A stretch of DNA of 16,357 bases from DASWHD01 sp036393335 (GCA_036393335.1 DASWHD010000200.1:1-16357); one strand, 5' to 3'. Shown: positions 6,832 to 14,118, counted from the stretch's first letter. Notes: generated by a model not told the origin, from the letters alone. Made by a program: numbers and translations.

Positions 6832-7286
6832 AGCGAGGAATCCGGACCAATCTGCCGCACGAGCTGCGCGCGCGGGCCGAGGCCCTGCTCCAGAGGCTCC
6901 CGTTCGACTTCGACGGACTCACCGCCGAGCAGGCGGAGCAGCTCGCCCACGAGCCGCAGGTGCACCAGATCGAGCTAGAGATGCCACACGAGGAGCTGCG
7001 CCGCATCCAGGAGGAGCTGGACGCCGAGCGGGAACGGTACGCCGACCTCTACGACTGCGCGCCGCACGGCATGGGGGGCGAGGCGGCGATCACGGCGCTC
7101 TTGGCGATCGACCCGGCGGTCGTGGCCGTCATCTCCAGCGGCTTCGTCAACGACCCGGGGGTGATCGAGTTCGCGCACCACGGCTTCGCGGGCGCCCTCC
7201 GCAAGCCCTACGCCATCGAGGAGTTGAAGACGAGGACCCGGCCAGGAGATGCGGGCAGTTGCGCGAGCGTAGCAGAGTCATGGTGA
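6828..7286 (+). pseudogene. Internally deleted paralogue of the hybrid histidine kinase
   Basis: The 152-codon frame joins two ends of a kinase like the one at 4792. Residues 1-~82 match its leader and the first bases of PAS (RAEALL, VHQIELEM, EELRRIQEELD, YDCAP). After HGMGG the sequence jumps to the receiver C-terminus (LLAIDPAVVAVISSGF, FAGALRKPYAIEEL). About 420 codons are missing, including the PAS core, His box, ATPase and the receiver phospho-acceptor Asp. The join near 7063-7077 is in frame. The natural C-terminus is also lost: from ~7229 the frame reads into a 69-bp repeat and stops at 7286. GAGGAAG precedes the ATG, so a short protein may still be made, but it cannot act as a kinase or accept phosphate. 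Confidence 0.8.
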
Positions 7287-7297
7287 GAAATGCGGGC
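7229..7297 (-). repeat. 69-bp solo arm of the TIR element found at 11518
   Basis: These 69 bases match the reverse complement of 11521-11589 at 65 positions (4 mismatches, no gaps), ending in TGGTGAGAAATGCGGGC. The other end of the element and its nested REP pair are absent here. One edge lies within the truncated kinase frame and the other is 5 bases from the encoded CCA of tRNA-Leu. Confidence 0.9.
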
Positions 7298-7302
7298 CAG
7301 TC

Positions 7303-7387
<85 letters not shown>

Positions 7388-7449
7388 TGCAATCGCACGC
7401 AGGAAAAAGAATGGCCGGGAGTCGCCCCCCCAGCCATCACGGGTAAGTA

Positions 7450-7525
7450 TGGTGAGCCGTGAAGGGATCGAACCTTCGACCCGCGGATTAAGAGTCCGCT
7501 GCTCTACCAGCTGAGCTAACGGCCC
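7450..7525 (-). tRNA. tRNA-Lys(CUU), CCA encoded
   Basis: Minus-strand cloverleaf: acceptor GGGCCGT with ACGGCTC (one G-U pair), D-arm AGCTCAGCTGGTAGAGC, anticodon stem GCGGA/TCCGC with loop CTCTTAA (anticodon CTT), T-arm with GGTTCGATCC. Discriminator A and encoded CCA at 7450-7452. Confidence 0.97.
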
Positions 7526-7579
7526 GACGCCTCGTGTGCGGGAGATCCCCGCTGTGTCGCTGAATACTACTGGTCGAGG

Positions 7580-7656
7580 TGGGGTGAGTGAAGGGGCTCG
7601 AACCCTCGACAGCCGGATCCACAGTCCGGGGCTCTACCGACTGAGCTACACTCACC
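7580..7656 (-). tRNA. tRNA-His(GUG), CCA encoded, with G-1
   Basis: Minus-strand cloverleaf: acceptor GTGAGTG with CACTCAC, anticodon stem CCGGA/TCCGG with loop CTGTGGA (anticodon GTG), T-arm GGGTTCGAGCCC. The genomic 5' G (position -1, 7656) faces discriminator C, the known histidine tRNA identity pair. CCA is encoded at 7580-7582. It is the first gene of the His-Lys-Leu cluster. Confidence 0.97.
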
Positions 7657-7795
7657 ACTGCCTGGCGCGCATTGTCGGATGGATCGCGCGTCGTGTCCAG
7701 AATGGCCGGTGCAGTGGGGGGTGGAGGTATGAAGGACGGTTGCGCGCGTTGGGCAAGGCATTTGGCGGCGCCGTCCCGCACCCCTTTCCCGCCCG

Positions 7796-8653
7796 TCAGC
7801 GATCCTCCTGCACCACGTCGCGCAGGCGGTCGATGGCCTGGGTCAGGTGGCGGTCCTGCCCCCGCTGGACCAGGTGCAAGGCATAGACAGGACGGAGCAT
7901 GCGCGGGGCATCGGCCACCTCGAACAATTGGCGCTTGGCCAGATACCCGCGCACCATCGGCTCGGGAAAATACGCGGTCCCCCCCATCGCCAGCACGAGA
8001 TCGAGGGCGATCCTCCCCGCCGTGGTCTGGACCTTGCTCGATCGCTCTTCCGAAAAATGCTGGAGATGGAGGGTGCTGAACACCGGGCTCCAGTCGACGA
8101 AGATGTACTGGCCGGCCCTCGCCTTCTCCACGGTCTGCTTGCGGCGATCGGAGACCATCACCATGGGGATCGTGGCCAGCGCCACGGAGATCACCTGCGG
8201 CAGCTGCGGAGTCTCGAAGACCACGATGAGGTCGAGGGAGCCGTCGAGGAGCTGCCGGATCAGGACGTCACTCGACGAGATCTCCGCCTTGATCGCCAGC
8301 TCGGGCGTCACCTGGCGGGTCAACGCCAGCCACTTTCCGAGATACATGGTCCAGATGCTGTCGACCGAACCGACCGCAAGCATGGCACCCGCATCCGAGG
8401 GCAGGATCACCTCCTGACAGCAGCGCCGCCAGTCGGAGAGGATGGTCTCCGCGTGGCTCACCAGCCGGTTGCCGGCGTCGGTGAGGGCCACCCCGTGTTT
8501 GTTCCGTTCGAAGAGCCGCACGCCCATCTCGCTCTCCAGCAGCTTGATGCGTGCGCTCACCGCCGACTGAGTGAGGCAGAGCTGCTCCGCCGCGAGACGA
8601 AAACGCCCAGTTCCGGCGACCTGAAGGAATGTACGAAGCAGCTCGGTATCCAT
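7796..8653 (-). CDS. LysR-family transcriptional regulator, HdfR-like
   Basis: A 285-residue protein. Residues 3-62 form the LysR winged helix-turn-helix (MDTELLRTFLQVAGTGRFRLAA, LTQSAVSARIKLLE, GVRLFERNKHGVALTDAG). The MDTELL opening and SAVSARI recognition helix are closest to the HdfR group. Residues ~90-285 are the periplasmic-binding-protein-like effector domain (IRQLLDGSLDLIVVFE). The effector is not predictable. It diverges from two small acidic genes starting at 8785 and 9005; LysR proteins often control the divergent gene, so these are candidate targets. The minus-strand start at 8653 gives the full HTH. The tRNA cluster lies downstream on the same strand, about 140 bases away. Confidence 0.93.
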   Translation of the reverse strand: MDTELLRTFLQVAGTGRFRLAAEQLCLTQSAVSARIKLLESEMGVRLFERNKHGVALTDAGNRLVSHAETILSDWRRCCQEVILPSDAGAMLAVGSVDSIWTMYLGKWLALTRQVTPELAIKAEISSSDVLIRQLLDGSLDLIVVFETPQLPQVISVALATIPMVMVSDRRKQTVEKARAGQYIFVDWSPVFSTLHLQHFSEERSSKVQTTAGRIALDLVLAMGGTAYFPEPMVRGYLAKRQLFEVADAPRMLRPVYALHLVQRGQDRHLTQAIDRLRDVVQEDR

Positions 8654-8784
8654 GGTGGTAATTAGTTTTCACGATCACGGTAAAAAAAACATTTCACTTT
8701 GTTGCCCCCTTGATGAATTCGAAGATTTTGCGTGGGCGTACGCTCAGTACGTCGACCTCTCAACCCCTGACGTGGAGAAGAACG
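8654..8784. promoter_or_regulatory. Divergent control region between the LysR gene and small acidic genes
   Basis: This 131-base gap is more AT-rich than its surroundings at 8654-8700. It contains TTTTCACGATCACGGTAAAA (8666-8685), a T-rich/A-rich imperfect dyad around GATC of the size LysR proteins bind, and the interrupted inverted repeat CGTAC-GCTCA-GTACG (8737-8751). No clear -35/-10 pair was identified. Assignment as the LysR operator is inference from position. Confidence 0.4.
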
Positions 8785-8964
8785 ATGAAGGGTTCACGGA
8801 AAAACCGTGGCCGTCGGTGGGACAACGGCCAGCTCGAACCTCAGCCGCAGTGGCAACGGAAGCCCGAGCCCGACGAAGAAGAATTCGAGGACATGGACGC
8901 CTGGAGGGAAGACGACGAGTGGGAGAGCTGGGACGATGATTCCCTGTCGCTCCCGGGAAACTAA
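8785..8964 (+). CDS. Small protein with basic head and acidic Trp-containing tail
   Basis: A 59-residue protein I do not recognise. Residues 1-11 are strongly basic (MKGSRKNRGRRW), the middle is polar (Gln/Pro-rich), and residues 30-54 are strongly acidic with tryptophans (DEEEFEDMDAWREDDEWESW and DDD). No signal peptide or membrane segment, so probably cytoplasmic. ATG 8785 is chosen because GGAGAAG precedes it (8774-8780); an open extension further upstream lacks a ribosome site and runs into the divergent promoter. The charge split could support self-association or nucleic-acid binding, but that is a guess. It is followed after 40 bases by another small acidic gene in the same direction. 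Confidence 0.6.
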   Translation: MKGSRKNRGRRWDNGQLEPQPQWQRKPEPDEEEFEDMDAWREDDEWESWDDDSLSLPGN

Positions 8965-9004
8965 GCTCCCGCGATCCGAGCGACCGAGGTAGGAGACATA
9001 CTCT

Positions 9005-9286
9005 ATGCGATTACTGGCCGTGGTCTTGGTGCTGTTGACCGCAGTGTATGGGATCGGCGCGTCCAGCGCCTTAGCCGTCTCCCCGGACGATACCCAAGAG
9101 GAACAAAACTGGGATGTCCCGGAGGAGCCGATGGATGAGCCGATGGAAGAGCCGATGGATGAACCGATGGAGGCGCCGGACTACGACGCGCCCTATCCTG
9201 GCAGCTTCGACGATGAGGATGAGATAAACAGCGATCCGCCCGAGTACCCGGATGATCCTCCTCCGGAGGACGACATCCGCTACTGA
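9005..9286 (+). CDS. Small secreted acidic protein with EPM(D/E) repeats
   Basis: A 93-residue protein. Residues 1-~24 are a Sec-type signal peptide (MRLLAVVLVLLTAVYGIG, cleavage probably ALA|VS). The mature ~69 residues carry about 27 Asp/Glu, many Pro and almost no basic residues, so they are very acidic and probably disordered. Four EPM(D/E) tetrapeptides in a row occupy ~41-56. AGGAG at 8991-8995 lies 9 bases before the ATG. It follows the gene at 8785 by 40 bases and is closed by the strong terminator at 9336, so the two likely form one transcript. A role in binding cations or basic surfaces in the periplasm is possible but unproven; no family is recognised. Confidence 0.7.
   Translation: MRLLAVVLVLLTAVYGIGASSALAVSPDDTQEEQNWDVPEEPMDEPMEEPMDEPMEAPDYDAPYPGSFDDEDEINSDPPEYPDDPPPEDDIRY
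9125..9172 (+). repeat. Four tandem 12-bp units coding EPM(D/E)
   Basis: Units of the form GA(G/A)CCGATGGA(T/A/G) repeat four times in frame within the secreted acidic gene. Near-identity at the DNA level suggests recent slippage, so copy number may vary among strains. Confidence 0.85.
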
Positions 9287-9335
9287 GGCAGTGGCTACCC
9301 GAAGCCGCGTTTCCCCCCTGGGGTCGGCGGCATCC

Positions 9336-9376
9336 ACGGGCCGGGAGGCGATCGCCTCCCGGCCCGTTCTGTTTTT
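9336..9376 (+). terminator. Strong intrinsic terminator after the acidic gene pair
   Basis: Bases 9336-9367 form a perfect 32-base palindrome (arm ACGGGCCGGGAGGCGA), followed by TCTGTTTTT ending at 9376. It lies 50 bases past the stop codon at 9284-9286 and separates the acidic genes from the cbpA operon. Confidence 0.9.
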
Positions 9377-9496
9377 GCTGCCCGCACGCTCCGCAGGTCA
9401 TGGCGCTTGCCTCGCACACCGGGGCGAGGATAAACACGGCTACACCGAATCCCGGTGGCGCCCTTTTGGCAGCGTAGATCCGGATGGTGCTCGGCG

Positions 9497-10435
9497 ATGG
9501 AATTCAAGGACTACTACCAGATCCTCGGCGTTCCCCCGGACGCCAGCCAGGAGGTGATCAAGGGCACCTATCGCCGGCTGGCGCGCAAGTACCATCCGGA
9601 CGTGAGCAAGGAGGCGGGGGCCGAGCAGCGCTTCAAGGACGTGGGCGAGGCGTACGAAGTGCTGAAAGACCCGGAGAAGCGGGCGGCCTATGACCAACTC
9701 GCCCAAGGACGCCAGGCCGGCCAGGAGTTCCGGCCGCCACCCGGCTGGGAGGCGGACTTTCGGTTCAGTGGCGGCGGCTACACCCACGTCGGGGACTTCA
9801 GCGACTTCTTCGAGGCCCTGTTCGGCCGCGCGGGCCAGGCCCCGCGGAGTGGCTGGCGGGAGGCGCGTCTCAAGGGTGACGACCAGCAGGTGCGGATCGA
9901 CATCGGCCTGGAGGAGGCGTTTCACGGTGCCACCCGTGCGATCAGTCTGACCCTGCCGGTGATCGATGACCACGGCCGCCTCACCCGCAAGCAGCGCGAC
10001 CTGAACGTGAAGATCCCGCGCGGCATCACCGAGGGCCAGCGCATCCGCCTCGCCGGCCAGGGTGAGCCCGGTCTGGGGGGCGGCCCGGCCGGCGACCTTT
10101 ATCTCGAGGTGGCCTTCGCCCCCCATCCCATGTTTCGCGCAGAGAAACGGGACATCTACCTCGACTTGCCCGTCACCCCCTGGGAGGCGGCCCTGGGGAG
10201 CAGGGTCACCGTCCCCACCCTCGGGGGCAAGGTCGACGTGAAGGTGCCGCCCGGCTCCCAGACGGGGCGCAAACTCCGCCTGAAGGGACGCGGCCTGCCG
10301 GGCAAGCCGCCCGGCGACCAGTACGTTATCCTGGCGATCATGGCGCCCCCGGCAGGGACCCGCGCGGCGCGGGAGCTCTACGAGCGCATGGCGCGGGAGA
10401 TGCCGATGAACCCGCGACAATCGTTGGGAGTGTGA
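9497..10435 (+). CDS. cbpA: Curved-DNA-binding protein CbpA (class II DnaJ co-chaperone)
   Basis: A 312-residue protein. Residues 2-68 are the J domain (FKDYYQILGV, HPD at 33-35, FKDVGEAYEVL, RAAYDQL), which stimulates the ATPase of DnaK. Then comes a short Gly/Phe-type linker (FRFSGGGYTHVGDFSDFFEALFG) and two C-terminal substrate-binding beta domains (~115-290), with no zinc-finger cysteines, which separates CbpA from DnaJ. The length is that of the family (E. coli CbpA is about 306). ATG 9497 is chosen because MEFKDYYQ is the conserved start; the ribosome site is weak. The next gene, four bases downstream, encodes its dedicated inhibitor CbpM, which fixes the identity. It also binds curved DNA in E. 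coli. Confidence 0.95.
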   Translation: MEFKDYYQILGVPPDASQEVIKGTYRRLARKYHPDVSKEAGAEQRFKDVGEAYEVLKDPEKRAAYDQLAQGRQAGQEFRPPPGWEADFRFSGGGYTHVGDFSDFFEALFGRAGQAPRSGWREARLKGDDQQVRIDIGLEEAFHGATRAISLTLPVIDDHGRLTRKQRDLNVKIPRGITEGQRIRLAGQGEPGLGGGPAGDLYLEVAFAPHPMFRAEKRDIYLDLPVTPWEAALGSRVTVPTLGGKVDVKVPPGSQTGRKLRLKGRGLPGKPPGDQYVILAIMAPPAGTRAARELYERMAREMPMNPRQSLGV

Positions 10436-10439
10436 TCCC

Positions 10440-10754
10440 ATGGTCAAGAAGCGCCCACCGCTTTCCGGCATCGTCCTGGACGAGCACACGGAGCTCGACC
10501 TGTGCCAGCTCTGCGAGGTGTGCGGCGTGGACGCCGAACGGGTGATCGAGATGGTGGGCGAGGGCGTGGTCGCGCCCTCCGGTACCGCGCCCCACCAGTG
10601 GTGCTTCACCGGCATCGCCGTGATCCGCGTGCGCACCGCCCTGCGCCTGCAACGCGATCTGCGGGTCAACCTGGCGGGGGCGGCCCTCGCCCTCGACCTG
10701 CTGGAAGAGCTCGCGGAGCTACGCCGGCTGCGCGACCGCTGGTTCTCTCCGTAA
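10440..10754 (+). CDS. cbpM: Chaperone modulator CbpM
   Basis: A 104-residue MerR-like/CbpM-fold protein that in E. coli binds the CbpA J domain and blocks its co-chaperone and DNA-binding activity. Seen: an N-terminal strand, a helix-turn-helix-like segment (LCQLCEVCGVDAERVIEMVGEGVVAP), an aromatic WCF, and C-terminal helices ending in a Leu/Glu/Arg-rich coiled segment (LDLLEELAELRRLRDRW). Four bases separate it from cbpA, so the two are made together. It has more cysteines in the first helix (Cys22, 25, 28) than E. coli CbpM as I recall it; whether they bind a metal or sense redox is unknown. Confidence 0.9.
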   Translation: MVKKRPPLSGIVLDEHTELDLCQLCEVCGVDAERVIEMVGEGVVAPSGTAPHQWCFTGIAVIRVRTALRLQRDLRVNLAGAALALDLLEELAELRRLRDRWFSP

Positions 10755-10843
10755 GCTCATGCACCGTCACCGGCCGTCGCCACGCGCAGCGAGACGACCG
10801 GTGCGGCCGTAGGGGCGATCCGCAAGCGAGAGAGAGGCGCGCC

Positions 10844-11479
10844 ATGGAACACTGGTCCGAGTACACGCGGTTCATCACCGCGCTGTTTGTGATCCTGGAC
10901 CCCCTGGCCGCAGTCCCCCTGTTTCTCGGTCTGACCCACGGCCTCGCACCCCGCGAACGGGCGCGGGTGGTCGCCATCACCGCCTTCACCGTGATGATCG
11001 TCTTGGTCACCGCGGCCCTCCTGGGCGACGCCCTACTGCGGGTCATGGGCACCAGCCTGGGCTCCTTCCGGGTGGGGGGAGGAATCGTGTTGCTGCTCAT
11101 GGCCCTCGCCATGCTGCGCGGCCAGCCGGACCTGGTGCGCTCCACCCCCGCGGAGGAGGCCGCGGCCGAGGAGCGCGAGAGCGTGGCCGTGGTGCCCCTG
11201 GGCATCCCGCTGCTGGCCGGTCCCGGCGCCATCAGCACGGTCATCATCGAGGTGGACCGCTCCGGCGGCGCCTCCCATCGGACCGTGACGGTCCTGTGCA
11301 TACTCGGGGTGTGCGCCGTGCTGTGGCTCGCTCTGCGCCTCGCCGTGCCGATCGGCGCGCGCCTCGGCCACATCGGGCTGAACATCATCAACCGCCTGTT
11401 CGGCCTGATCCTCACGGCCATCGCGGTGGAGATCATGGCGAACGGCTTGCTCGCGTTGTTTCCCGCCCTCGGAAGATGA
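10844..11479 (+). CDS. MarC-family integral membrane protein
   Basis: A 211-residue protein with about six hydrophobic helices, the size of the MarC/UPF0056 family in the inner membrane. Family marks: FVILDPLAAVPLFLGLT in the first helix, GSFRVGGGIVLLLMALAML, the conserved GIPLLAGPGAISTVI, and the terminal NIINRLFGLILTAIAVEIMANGL. The function is unsettled; the proposed link to multiple antibiotic resistance in E. coli was not confirmed. ATG 10844 begins the recognisable first helix; a longer open frame upstream overlaps cbpM and is not homologous. It lies 89 bases after cbpM in the same direction and converges with the propeller gene, with a 208-bp repeat element between the two. Confidence 0.92.
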   Translation: MEHWSEYTRFITALFVILDPLAAVPLFLGLTHGLAPRERARVVAITAFTVMIVLVTAALLGDALLRVMGTSLGSFRVGGGIVLLLMALAMLRGQPDLVRSTPAEEAAAEERESVAVVPLGIPLLAGPGAISTVIIEVDRSGGASHRTVTVLCILGVCAVLWLALRLAVPIGARLGHIGLNIINRLFGLILTAIAVEIMANGLLALFPALGR

Positions 11480-11517
11480 CCGCCGGTCGCCCCGGCGATG
11501 GCAGAGCCGGGGGCGGC

Positions 11518-11725
11518 CTAGCCCGCATTTCTCACCACGACTCTGCTGCGCCCGCGCAACTGCCCGCATCTCCTGGCCGGCTCCTCGTCCGGGGTAGGAG
11601 CCGAATCCCTTCGGCGATCTGCCACATGGGGTCGCCGATAGAATCGGCTCCTACCGCGGGCCGAGCCAGGATCTACGGCCATCTGCGCGTGCTCGCCACG
11701 ATCCCTGGTGAGAAATGCGGGCTAG
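11518..11725. mobile_element. 208-bp non-coding element with 20-bp perfect terminal inverted repeats (MITE-like)
   Basis: CTAGCCCGCATTTCTCACCA at 11518-11537 is repeated as its exact reverse complement at 11706-11725. Between them there is no gene, but there is an inverted pair of REP-type hairpins. The first 72 bases (including the TIR) recur as a solo arm at 7229-7297. Size, lack of coding capacity and perfect ends fit a MITE moved by a transposase encoded elsewhere. CTAG closes both ends and may be part of the TIR or a duplicated target; the flanking bases show no other direct repeat. It sits between two convergent genes, and its right end supplies the stop codon of the minus-strand gene. 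Confidence 0.7.
11593..11655. repeat. REP doublet (REPIN-like) nested in the 208-bp element
   Basis: Two REP-type units face each other: GTAGGAGCCGAA-TCCC-TTCGGCGAT (from 11594) and, on the other strand, GTAGGAGCCGAT-TCT-ATCGGCGAC (to 11654). Each has a GTAG-G-A-G head and a perfect 6-bp hairpin, and 11 bases separate the two 26-base arms. This is the layout of REPINs mobilised by RAYT (TnpA-REP) transposases. No RAYT gene is in the window. Confidence 0.75.
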
Positions 11726-14118
11726 TCGCCGTCGAACGACCCTTCCAAGAGCAGGAGTTGCGTTTCGCCGTTCGAGTCGTCGACGCCATCGTTATCGTTG
11801 ACTACCAGGGCATCGCCGTCCGCGTTGACCGCCAGCCCCTCGATCTTCTCCGGCACTAGACCACCGGTGGCCTGCAAGTCCGGCACCAGGTCCCGCACCA
11901 GGGTCTTTGCGACGACCGGGAAGGCCGGTGGATTGCTGCCGTCGTCCGGGAGCGGGGTCAGGCCCGCGACGGAGAAGGCGTAGAGGCGCTTGATGACCGC
12001 GTCAGGGCCACCCTGGTTGTCGCGTTCGACCACCGCAAACCGGTCGCCGCCCAGGTACGCCAGATCGGACAGACCGACCCAGCCGCCGTTGGCCGAGAGC
12101 GGGGCCTCGATGGGGTAGTAGAAGAAGGTCCACTCCCCGCTATGGGTGTCATAGCGACCAATGCGCACACGATCGTCCGGGTCACCGAGCCATTCGCGCT
12201 GGAAGGCGACATAGACCACCTCGCCGTCACCGCGGCCGACCGCCGCCACGCCTTCGTAGCCGAAACGTACCTGACGGTCGTTCACGGCATCCGGCAAGGT
12301 CACCACGTCCTCGATCCCGCCGCTGTCGCCGACCTGAAGCAGCAGGTTCAGGGTCTCGCTAGGACGGCCCAGGTCACCGGCGGTGCCGGCGCCCTCGGAC
12401 ACGATCCAGAAACCGCCAGCGGCACGGGTGGCGATGCCTTCCGGGTCCAGGTTGACCGTCAGGTCGTCGTTGACCACGGCGCGTGGCATAGCGGGGATCT
12501 TGCCGTGCATGTCCCTGAGCACGATCTCCCCCTTGACCTTCGCCGGGGCATCCTCCACGTCCATGACCAGGATGCGGCTCTCCTCGTAGAAGCTGTCCTG
12601 GACGGTATAGACGGTGTCCTCGTTCTCGGTGTCCACGGCCAGGCCGGAGAGGGCGCTCCATGGAATGGGCGTTCCGTCTGCGCGGTCCTTGGACACGATC
12701 GTCGGGTAGTTGGCCTCTGCGCTGAGCCGGAAGATGGTCAGGCCGGCGCGGATGACGGCGTCGCGGTCGTCTTCCTCGCAGGCGGCCACGAACAGGCCGC
12801 GTTGTGGGAGGGCCAGCAGGCCTTCGGGCCGCACCATGGTGGCCAGCACCTGCTTGAGCTTGGGCGCCTTGCCGGACTTGCCGCGGGTGTTATAGACCAG
12901 CACCACGCTGGCGCGCTCGGAGGCGACGAACAGGTAGTCGTCCTCACCAAAACGGGCGAATTCCACGTTCTCCGGTTCGTTGCCCTGGTCGTCGGCGCGC
13001 GCATCCGGGAAATGGCCGTGGCGCACGATGGCGTGTTCCACGCTGTTGCCGGCCTCGTAGGCAACCTCGCCGTCGGTGTCGAAGATGGTGAAGCCACGGC
13101 TGCCGCCGTGGAGGTCGCCCTCGTTCGCCGTCACGAAGCGGTCGTCGGCAATCCAGGCGACGCCATCGGGCTCCCGCGGCACGTTGCTGAGCGATCCGGT
13201 CAGCTCGATGAGCTTGTTGTCCTGGGTGTCGACCTGATGCAGGTCCGTCGTGCCGGCGCTGAAGTGGTTGACGACAGCGCCGCTCGCCAGGTCCACCAGG
13301 GCGATATGGTTGTTCTCCTGCAGGGTCACGACCGCGATGTCATTGCGGTTGATGTCGACGTACTCCGGTTCCGGGTCGCTGGCGAACGGCATGCCGTCGA
13401 GGTTCGCCAGGTCGACGCTGCGCACGCCCCAAGCCCCGGGCTTACCCACCAGATCGACCACAGCCAGCGCGCCGCCCGGCGACTGCGGCAGGCCACCCAC
13501 TTCCCCGCCGGCGGTGTGACAAGCCGCCGCGGCGGCTGCGTCGTCTTCCGGTACCGGGAAATCGTTGGCCAGTCCGTCACCCGGCACGACACACCACTCC
13601 TCGTTGCGCTCGTTCTCGATGGCGATGGCGGCGTAGCGGCCATCGGCGCTGACGGCGACCGAGTCCGGCTGGCCGCCGAGGTCGTGTATGGCGACGATGG
13701 CACGGGTGGCGATCTCCACCACGGCCAGATGGCCGCTCGGGTCGACGAAGTCGGGCGAGGTGTTCACGGCGACCAAGGCGTAACCCCCGGCGGCGGCCAC
13801 CGAGGTGGGCTGGCCGCCCACCGGTACCGCACCGAGCGCGGCGGGGTTGGCCGGGTCGGTGATGTCGACGAAGCCCAGGCTTCCGTTCTCGCTGTCGGTG
13901 TACATGAGCGTCATGCCGTCGCTGCTCGCCGCCACGATCTCCGCGACCGACTCGGTGTCGATATCGTAGTTTTCGAAGGCAGGGAAACTGGCGATGCGCC
14001 TGAATGCCTTGGGGTCATCGGCGTGGGTCATGGCAGGCGATATGGACAGCGCAGCGCCGACCGCGAGCACGACCCAGCTCTTTCTTGGAAAAACTGGCAA
14101 CGGTTCGGTGTGCCTCAT
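11722..14118 (-). CDS. Exported beta-propeller / esterase-like phytase-family protein
   Basis: A 798-residue protein. A signal peptide is seen (SWVVLAVGAALSISPAMTHA, cleavage about residue 33). Residues ~40-460 contain propeller-like repeats such as GYALVAVNTSP, QPDSVAVSADGRYAAIAIE, PDGVAWIADDRFVTANEGD and RPEGLLALPQRGLFVAACEE. The C-terminal ~330 residues match the 'esterase-like activity of phytase' type: LSGLAVDTENEDTVYTVQDS, LDPEGIATRAAGGFWIVSEG, YEGVAAVG, EKIEGLAVNADG. It is probably periplasmic or surface-exposed; phosphoester hydrolysis is a family guess. AAGGAG lies 9 bases before the ATG at 14118. The TAG stop at 11724-11722 lies in the terminal repeat of the 208-bp element, so the original C-terminus may have been slightly longer or different. 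Confidence 0.85.
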   Translation of the reverse strand: MRHTEPLPVFPRKSWVVLAVGAALSISPAMTHADDPKAFRRIASFPAFENYDIDTESVAEIVAASSDGMTLMYTDSENGSLGFVDITDPANPAALGAVPVGGQPTSVAAAGGYALVAVNTSPDFVDPSGHLAVVEIATRAIVAIHDLGGQPDSVAVSADGRYAAIAIENERNEEWCVVPGDGLANDFPVPEDDAAAAAACHTAGGEVGGLPQSPGGALAVVDLVGKPGAWGVRSVDLANLDGMPFASDPEPEYVDINRNDIAVVTLQENNHIALVDLASGAVVNHFSAGTTDLHQVDTQDNKLIELTGSLSNVPREPDGVAWIADDRFVTANEGDLHGGSRGFTIFDTDGEVAYEAGNSVEHAIVRHGHFPDARADDQGNEPENVEFARFGEDDYLFVASERASVVLVYNTRGKSGKAPKLKQVLATMVRPEGLLALPQRGLFVAACEEDDRDAVIRAGLTIFRLSAEANYPTIVSKDRADGTPIPWSALSGLAVDTENEDTVYTVQDSFYEESRILVMDVEDAPAKVKGEIVLRDMHGKIPAMPRAVVNDDLTVNLDPEGIATRAAGGFWIVSEGAGTAGDLGRPSETLNLLLQVGDSGGIEDVVTLPDAVNDRQVRFGYEGVAAVGRGDGEVVYVAFQREWLGDPDDRVRIGRYDTHSGEWTFFYYPIEAPLSANGGWVGLSDLAYLGGDRFAVVERDNQGGPDAVIKRLYAFSVAGLTPLPDDGSNPPAFPVVAKTLVRDLVPDLQATGGLVPEKIEGLAVNADGDALVVNDNDGVDDSNGETQLLLLEGSFDGD

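Noticed and set aside
9125..9172. CRISPR-like short regular repeats
   Set aside because: The units are contiguous 12-mers coding EPM(D/E), with no spacers and no cas genes.
9440..10669. 409-codon minus-strand frame over cbpA and cbpM
   Set aside because: Antisense shadow of two well-identified genes, with no domain of its own.
10502..11479. Longer 325-codon start for the MarC-family protein
   Set aside because: The upstream part overlaps cbpM in another frame and is Arg/Gly/Pro-rich. The first true membrane helix starts just after ATG 10844.
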